Shown in pieces: positions 8,189-12,945 of a stretch of DNA of 12,945 nt (position 1 is its first letter; each line of letters opens with the position of its first letter). The notes beneath the pieces were generated by a model, which did no database searches, was not told where the DNA came from, and worked only from the letters and a program-made list of their open reading frames with translations. Position numbers and translations under genes: made by a program. Source of the stretch: Balneolaceae bacterium (GTDB lineage: Bacteria > Bacteroidota > Rhodothermia > Balneolales > Balneolaceae); assembly GCA_007123785.1 (NCBI GenBank), contig SLGL01000115.1, forward strand, positions 1-12,945. The letters are read 5' to 3'.

Positions 8189-9175
8189 ATGATGAAAACC
8201 GATGACATAGTAACAGACTGTAGCGATCATGCTGCTTTGCTATTTGAAATTGTACCCCCTGTTGAAGGTAATCAGAAAAAACGTCTGAGATCACATCAAA
8301 AATATATCTCCCGGCTGCTCCGGGAAACCGATGTAAATGCACTCAATCTGCCAGAAATCCAAAACGAATCGAAAAAAGGAGAAAAAGGAAAGCGACGAAA
8401 CCCTTATAAAAAACGGGTGAGTCCGCGTAAATATACCCGATCACTTTCCGCTGCATTCAACACCAAATATATTATCAATCATGTTTGTGTAAAACATGAT
8501 CCTCCCAAACTGGAACAATGGCTTCTCGAAACTCACAATCAGTTCGACATCAGCCACATCATTCTGGTTGGCGGGGAATCTTCATCCGAGCGTTATGACG
8601 GACTTTCGGTATGTGAAGGAAACAAGCTGGTGAAAAATTACCTAAACAACGGTAAACGAAAATACCAAAATGAAACCATAGACCCCACCAACTTCACTCT
8701 TGGGAATATTTGCATACCCACCCGCCGCCGGCCCGATTATGACGAACCTGAGCGTATGTTAGACAAATTTGATGCCGGTGCGGATTTTTTCACTTCACAG
8801 ATTATCACCGAAGCTGAAACACCCATCTCGCTGTTGAAAGATTTTTCATCATTGCTTGAGCAGAATCAGATAGAAAATCCCCCAGCTATTTTCTGGAGCT
8901 TTACACCCATTTCCAGCAAAAAGGATGTGGATTTCCTGAGATGGCTGGGTGTTTATATTCCCGAGCGAACTGAAAAATATATTCTTGGAAGTGAGAAGCC
9001 CGCTTCCGTTTCGCTGGAAACAACCCAGAGAGTCAGCGAAAAGCTTTCGGATTTTCACCATCAGCTTCCGGTACCTCTTCCAATGGGTTTTAATATTTCA
9101 GTGATGGGGCTTCGTAATTTTGAAAATGGAATCCAGCTTGCCAAACATCTCGAAATGGAAGGTGTGGAGAGTTAA
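8189..9175 (+). CDS. divergent methylenetetrahydrofolate-reductase-like protein, third gene of the betaine operon
   Basis: The frame opens with a GTG at 8129 that overlaps the SDMT stop by 8 bp, but nothing resembling a ribosome site precedes it. The ATG at 8189 (328 residues) is preferred because it puts the first beta strand LLFEIVPP near the N-terminus, as in MTHFRs. Numbering from the GTG: FEIVPP (39-44) corresponds to the MetF strand carrying the catalytic Glu; HIILVGGESS (143-152) to the strand ending in RGD in MetF; GNICIPTRR...DEPERMLDKFDAGADFFTSQIITEAE (192-230) is the MTHFR signature, with Gln224 in the folate-contact position. The family's TIM-barrel fold is therefore likely. The RGD Asp is replaced by Gly-Gly-Glu, so flavin use may differ, as reported for the flavin-lacking mycobacterial MTHFRs. 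Likely role, inferred from its neighbours: making methyl-THF to rebuild methionine and SAM consumed by GSMT/SDMT. A lysine/arginine-rich loop (80-105) is notable. Confidence 0.75.
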   Translation: MMKTDDIVTDCSDHAALLFEIVPPVEGNQKKRLRSHQKYISRLLRETDVNALNLPEIQNESKKGEKGKRRNPYKKRVSPRKYTRSLSAAFNTKYIINHVCVKHDPPKLEQWLLETHNQFDISHIILVGGESSSERYDGLSVCEGNKLVKNYLNNGKRKYQNETIDPTNFTLGNICIPTRRRPDYDEPERMLDKFDAGADFFTSQIITEAETPISLLKDFSSLLEQNQIENPPAIFWSFTPISSKKDVDFLRWLGVYIPERTEKYILGSEKPASVSLETTQRVSEKLSDFHHQLPVPLPMGFNISVMGLRNFENGIQLAKHLEMEGVES

Positions 9176-9215
9176 ATGCAGAATAAGCTGACCGAATAAA
9201 CTTCTGAATTATCCA

Positions 9216-10271
9216 TCAAATGTCTGGCACAGAAACTCCTCTGGCTCTCAGATCATCAATGTTTTCACTTAAAAAATCACGAATTTGTTCTACGTCCACT
9301 GCATTTGTAATTCCGTAGTGAATGCGTGAAGCCGTTCGGACATAAACAGTGCCTTCGTACGGTAGATCAGGGTTATATTCATCATCGTGTTGCACTTCTG
9401 GTGCCAGGTAAGTTTCCTGCTCACCCATTGCCGAGGTAATCATTCCAACCCATTCAAGGCCAGAACCGTCGCTCCGCACAGCAAAAACGGCACCCCCGCT
9501 AAATCCGCGATTGATAGAAATATCCATCACAAGACGGCGAATGGGATGTTCGGAACGGCTGGCTGTGCCCTGTGTAACCATTTTTACTCCGCGCGGATAT
9601 CCCATTGCATAGATCATATCGGACCAGTCGAGCCGTTCAAAATCACCGATAGTTACATTCAGGGGCATTAAGTTGGCGTCGCTCCCGATACTTGCCTGGC
9701 TTCTCATTACAGCAAGGTCACGGCGGGGGTCTGACAGAATAAATTCCAGCATCTCTATACCATCATCCGTAAAAACAAACTGATTGATATTTTCCCTGAC
9801 GGATACCGCCTCTACCTGCTGATCTCCAGCCACAGTAATACCATCGCCATAATGCCAGATAGTATCCGGGAATGAAACAGTGTGAGCTGCTGAAAGAAGT
9901 GCCACTCTTCCACGCTGCTGAGAAAGTACAATAGCCGTTCCCGCTGTCGAGTGGTTATCCACACTCGATTCCGCGGCCACATCTGCGAAATTCACATCCT
10001 GTAACTGAGATTCGAACGGCATATCATCCACATAAAACTGGTAGGTACGGTAACTTACATTGCTTTGAATTCGCCTGACCGTATTAAAACTCTCTTTTAT
10101 CTGTTGGCGAACAAGATCTGATTGCACATGATTTTGATAATATCCATCATCCATGCGCTCTCTGATTTCAACTTCCTGAACTGTCCGACAGGAAGAAAAA
10201 ACAAGCAACATTATAAAAAACAGAGATAACCCAAAATCCTTCAGATAACTTTTATTTTCGAATGCATTCAT
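9216..10271 (-). CDS. trypsin-fold serine protease, probable lipoprotein
   Basis: 351 residues. The N-terminus has a hydrophobic segment (14-26) ending LVFSSC28, a relaxed lipobox of the kind seen in Bacteroidota, so it is probably a lipoprotein exported to the envelope. The chymotrypsin-like triad is visible: His130 in LLSAAHTVSF, Asp185 in DPRRDLAVMR, and Ser258 in INRGFSGGAVF. The sequence after Ser, FAVRSDGSGLEWVGMI, fits the final strands of a DegP/trypsin-type barrel. There is no PDZ domain; the roughly 75 residues between the lipobox and the barrel (30-105) are charged and unassigned. The ATG has a good Shine-Dalgarno (GAGGA, 6-nt spacing on the minus strand), unlike most genes here. 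It converges with the MTHFR-like gene, leaving a 40-bp gap with no clear terminator hairpin. The protease fold is secure; its substrate is unknown. Confidence 0.82.
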   Translation of the reverse strand: MNAFENKSYLKDFGLSLFFIMLLVFSSCRTVQEVEIRERMDDGYYQNHVQSDLVRQQIKESFNTVRRIQSNVSYRTYQFYVDDMPFESQLQDVNFADVAAESSVDNHSTAGTAIVLSQQRGRVALLSAAHTVSFPDTIWHYGDGITVAGDQQVEAVSVRENINQFVFTDDGIEMLEFILSDPRRDLAVMRSQASIGSDANLMPLNVTIGDFERLDWSDMIYAMGYPRGVKMVTQGTASRSEHPIRRLVMDISINRGFSGGAVFAVRSDGSGLEWVGMITSAMGEQETYLAPEVQHDDEYNPDLPYEGTVYVRTASRIHYGITNAVDVEQIRDFLSENIDDLRARGVSVPDI

Positions 10272-10518
10272 GTTATTTCCTCGAATAACTCATTTTGCAA
10301 GAACTTTTTCATATCATAAAACTATGCCCCACTCCCATAACTCCGTAGTAATTAACGAAACACATTAATTGATCATTCAATAAACCGATGTCAGTGAACT
10401 TTTTCACATAAATTTTCAAATTTTATCTCTCAATTACCTGCTCTACTATATAAAATAAGATTCAAACAAACCAATAGCCTGTTTTTAAAATGTAAAATCA
10501 TCTGATTATTCTGTTTCG
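10272..10518. other. divergent intergenic region between protease and NRAMP-like fragment
   Basis: 247 bp, AT-rich, with no reading frame resembling the missing N-terminal half of an NRAMP transporter. It holds a small dyad GTGAA-CTTT-TTCAC at 10394-10407 and a TATATAAAA stretch near 10446-10454 that could serve the rightward gene. These are weak observations. Confidence 0.4.
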
Positions 10519-10926
10519 ATGAAAAAAAAGCTCCTGCTTATTGCCATTGGCCTGGGCGGGTTTGTTTCTGTAACCATTCTGCTAACGGGAACGGCCATCT
10601 CCGGAACATTTTCATTTGAAGGGCTTGCAGATGCTCTCAGCGGCCAGCTTGGAGGCTGGGCACCCTGGCTTCTGGCTGCAGGACTTTTCGGTGCGGGTAT
10701 CAGTTCGGCTCTTACAGCCGCACTCGCAGCTTCGGTCACGGCTCAGTCGCTGCTTTCGAAACCCGGAGATACCAACTGGGCAGAAAACAGACTTCGCTTC
10801 CGGGCAATTTCCCATATCACCGGGTTTGAACTGCTCGACCAAACTCTTATTCTTACGGTTTCCGTGATTCTTTTTCTGATTCTGATGATTCCGGCACTGA
10901 AAAACATTTTTAGCGCAAATTCGTAA
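10519..10926 (+). CDS. small membrane protein resembling an NRAMP transporter fragment (TM7-TM8 region)
   Basis: 135 residues with three hydrophobic segments: about 5-27, 48-75 and 107-127. IAIGLGGFVSVTILLTG followed by GQLGGWAPWLLAAGLFGAGISSALTAALAASVTA closely resembles the TM7-TM8 stretch of bacterial NRAMP Mn2+/Fe2+ transporters, in which LFAAGLSSALTAPLAAA is characteristic. The defining metal-site motifs, DPGN of TM1 and MPH of TM6, are absent, and a full NRAMP has over 400 residues. After RFRAIS the resemblance fades; the last hydrophobic segment could be a distant TM10 joined by an internal deletion. The frame is open from a clean ATG with a lysine-rich start, so it may be expressed. 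It is either a decayed remnant or a repurposed small protein; it cannot be a working transporter alone. The gene lies 99 bp upstream of the M28 peptidase. Confidence 0.55.
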   Translation: MKKKLLLIAIGLGGFVSVTILLTGTAISGTFSFEGLADALSGQLGGWAPWLLAAGLFGAGISSALTAALAASVTAQSLLSKPGDTNWAENRLRFRAISHITGFELLDQTLILTVSVILFLILMIPALKNIFSANS

Positions 10927-11025
10927 TGAAACAGCGCCGGATTAAACAAACTCGCTGATTTTGTTACAACTTCAACATTATATCATTCTGTAAACATATA
11001 AAAAACTGATAATTCATACATTCAC

Positions 11026-12534
11026 ATGAAAACGCTTAAATCTTTTTTTCTGATCCTTATTCTCAGCTTTTCCTTTCACCTGACTGTAGTGGCTCAAACC
11101 GATGCAGAACGGATTGAAGCCGAAGTCCTCCGCTCTGATGTGGAATTCAACATCTATTTTCTCGCCTCCGATGAATTTCTGGGACGCGACACCGGAACCC
11201 ATGAACTGGACATTGCCGCACGCTACATTGCCACCTGGTTTCAGACCTATGGAGTGGAAAAAGCCGACGGGTACGACTCCTACTTTCAGGATGTTCCCCT
11301 TCAAACACTTCGTTCACCCGAAGAGATTACTTTCTCCGTTGGAGACTCCACCTACCAAAAAAATGAACACCTCGCACTATTGACCGGTTACCGGGGCGAC
11401 ATGGATGCTTCGTACATTTTCCTGGATTATGCAACAGAAGATGAACTTGCCGATAACGACGTTGAAGGTAAAATTGTAGTAGCCAGCGCGGGCCTTCCTG
11501 GGCAAACCTCTCCTCAGCAACTCTTCATGGCCGTTCAGCAGAAAAACGAATGGGCGGAAGCAGCCGGGGCTAAGGCACTCATCGAACTCTACACCAATCC
11601 GCAGTTTCCCTGGCAGGTACTCGTAGGATTTCTCGGCGGCGACCGGATGGATCTCGACGACAATAATGGCGAAAACGACGAGCCCATGCCCCATTTTTGG
11701 ATGAATGGCACCACAGAGGAACGAGTCAATTATCTGGGTGAGCTCAGTGACAGCAACGTAACTCTAACCGTTTCGGGAGCCGAACCAGATCGATTCACCA
11801 GCCGGAATGTGGTTGGAGTGATCCGCGGAACGGACCCCGATCTCAGGGATGAATACATTCTTTTGGGTGCTCATTACGATCATGAAGGTGTAGCGGAAGA
11901 TCATCCTGACCCGATCACAAGTGAATATATCTACAACGGCGCTCGTGATAATGCTGTGGGCACAGCCGGCGTACTGGCCGCAGCCAAATATTTTGCCGAA
12001 CATCCGCCCAGGAGATCCCTGATTTTTTCAGCCTGGACTGCCGAGGAAAAAGGTTTGCTGGGCAGCCGTTACTACGCCGAAAACCCGATGATTCCGCTCG
12101 AGCAGACCATTTACAACCTCAACATCGACGGAGCGGGATATAACGACACTACAAAAGTAACAGTGATTGGCCTGGGACGCACCGAAGCAGATGATGAGAT
12201 GATCGCTGCCGCCGAGGCTTTTGGCCTTGAAGCAATTCCCGATCCGGTTCCCGAACAGAACCTTTTTGACCGATCTGATAACGTAAACTTTGCCCAAAGG
12301 GGCATTCCCGCACCTACCTACAGTTTGGGCATCACTGATTTTGACGATGAAATCAACTACTACTACCACCAGCCCACCGATGAGCCTGATACCATCGACT
12401 ATACGTACATCACGAGCTACATCCGCTCTATTGTGCTTGCCACGCTAAAAATTGCCGATCGGGACGAAGCCCCATTCTGGATTCCCGGTGATGTATATGA
12501 AGAAGCCGGACTGGAACTTTATGGAAGAGAATAA
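11026..12534 (+). CDS. secreted M28-family zinc aminopeptidase
   Basis: 502 residues. A signal peptide is clear: basic start MKTLK, hydrophobic core FFLILILSFSFHLTVV, likely cleavage after VVAQ (residue 24 or nearby). The M28 metal ligands are all visible: His283 and Asp285 in LLGAHYDHEGV, bridging Asp308 in NGARDNAVGTAG, Glu340/Glu341 in AWTAEEKGLLGSRYY (base and ligand), Asp368 in LNIDGAG, and His448 in NYYYHQPTDEP. A region of about 120-250, with the strand EGKIVVASAGLPG, resembles the PA-type insert common in these enzymes. It should release N-terminal amino acids from peptides outside the cytoplasm; a carboxypeptidase-like specificity cannot be excluded. It stands alone after the NRAMP-like gene, followed by a 207-bp gap. 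The family call is firm. Confidence 0.92.
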   Translation: MKTLKSFFLILILSFSFHLTVVAQTDAERIEAEVLRSDVEFNIYFLASDEFLGRDTGTHELDIAARYIATWFQTYGVEKADGYDSYFQDVPLQTLRSPEEITFSVGDSTYQKNEHLALLTGYRGDMDASYIFLDYATEDELADNDVEGKIVVASAGLPGQTSPQQLFMAVQQKNEWAEAAGAKALIELYTNPQFPWQVLVGFLGGDRMDLDDNNGENDEPMPHFWMNGTTEERVNYLGELSDSNVTLTVSGAEPDRFTSRNVVGVIRGTDPDLRDEYILLGAHYDHEGVAEDHPDPITSEYIYNGARDNAVGTAGVLAAAKYFAEHPPRRSLIFSAWTAEEKGLLGSRYYAENPMIPLEQTIYNLNIDGAGYNDTTKVTVIGLGRTEADDEMIAAAEAFGLEAIPDPVPEQNLFDRSDNVNFAQRGIPAPTYSLGITDFDDEINYYYHQPTDEPDTIDYTYITSYIRSIVLATLKIADRDEAPFWIPGDVYEEAGLELYGRE

Positions 12535-12741
12535 GCAGTTTCCGGGCACACTGTAAGATCGTTAAACACGTACTGCATCAGGCATACTTCCTCTTAGCCT
12601 TGCGCGATGCAGGGGAAAAAGAACAAATAAACCCGAAAGAGAAATTTTATATTAAATAGGATAACTCCTGATGAACCGAAATCTTGCATCCTGAACCCCC
12701 GCTTCGTATTCTTAGCGCTTATTTTTTAACTCAATACTGCG
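12535..12741. other. intergenic region before lysA
   Basis: 207 bp between the M28 peptidase and the lysA start. No reading frame, clear terminator or riboswitch was recognised. A short AGCGCT palindrome followed by TTATTTTTT (about 12714-12727) is not a convincing terminator stem. Confidence 0.4.
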
Positions 12742-12945
12742 ATGTTTCAACCAGCCCAGATAGAAAAATTCAAACAACTACAAACACCTTTTTATTATTA
12801 TGACCTGGAACTCCTGCGCAAAACCCTTGGCCAGATAAACAAGTACGGACTTTCGAGAGGCTACGAGGTTCATTACGCCATCAAAGCCAATTTCAATTTT
12901 GAGATTCTTGACATTATTCGTAATGCAGGCCTGGGTATTGATTGC
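12742..12945 (+). CDS. lysA: diaminopimelate decarboxylase, N-terminal part (cut by window edge)
   Basis: 68 codons are present from ATG 12742 to the edge. The protein starts MFQPAQIEKFKQLQTPFYYYDLELLRKTL; TPFYYYD is the usual opening of PLP-dependent fold-III decarboxylases. EVHYAIKANFN contains Lys48, the residue that forms the PLP Schiff base, and IRNAGLGIDC precedes the expected VSGGE strand just beyond the window. Diaminopimelate decarboxylase makes lysine from meso-DAP in the cytoplasm. Carboxynorspermidine or ornithine decarboxylase-type relatives share these motifs, but the vHYAiKAN...GLGxDC wording fits LysA best. The start has no Shine-Dalgarno. The identification is good for such a short stretch. 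Confidence 0.75.
   Translation, partial: MFQPAQIEKFKQLQTPFYYYDLELLRKTLGQINKYGLSRGYEVHYAIKANFNFEILDIIRNAGLGIDC

Noticed and set aside
11377..11694. Minus-strand frames inside the M28 peptidase
   Set aside because: The plus-strand frame has all catalytic ligands and a signal peptide; the antisense frames have none of their own features.

Overview
The window is a chromosomal stretch from what looks like a moderately halophilic member of the Bacteroidota/Balneolota group. This is inferred from three things. Almost every start codon lacks a Shine-Dalgarno sequence and is preceded by A/T-rich sequence. The diaminopimelate decarboxylase and CPA2 antiporter resemble types known from that group. A complete glycine-methylation route to the compatible solute glycine betaine is present. 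No tRNA, rRNA, CRISPR array, transposase or phage gene was seen.

Layout: (1) 1-1869, minus strand: a CPA2-type cation:proton antiporter with a cytoplasmic universal-stress-protein-like tail, running off the left edge. (2) 2152-6090, plus: a giant single-chain 5-oxoprolinase/hydantoinase (HyuA and HyuB fused). Its HyuA half carries a palindromic sequence (16-bp perfect arms) read through in frame. (3) A 376-bp AT-rich regulatory gap with a perfect 9+9 dyad lying inside a plausible promoter. (4) 6467-9175, plus: the betaine operon, made of glycine/sarcosine N-methyltransferase, sarcosine/dimethylglycine N-methyltransferase and a divergent methylenetetrahydrofolate-reductase-like protein. (5) 9216-10271, minus: a trypsin-fold serine protease, probably a lipoprotein. 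(6) 10519-10926, plus: a 135-residue membrane protein that looks like the TM7-TM8 part of an NRAMP metal transporter, cut off from the rest. (7) 11026-12534, plus: a secreted M28 zinc aminopeptidase with a PA-like insert. (8) 12742 to the right edge: the start of lysA.

How the genes work together: GSMT and SDMT convert glycine to sarcosine, dimethylglycine and betaine, using three S-adenosylmethionines per betaine. The third gene probably supplies methyl-folate for regenerating methionine/SAM, so the operon would pair a methyl sink with a methyl source. The neighbouring antiporter fits the same salt-stress theme, though it is divergent and not part of the operon. The oxoprolinase, protease, NRAMP fragment, M28 peptidase and lysA appear to be independent genes.

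The most unusual items are the in-frame palindromic insertion in the oxoprolinase (reminiscent of the palindromic elements that insert in Rickettsia genes), the MTHFR-like third gene of the betaine operon, the dyad over its promoter, and the NRAMP fragment.
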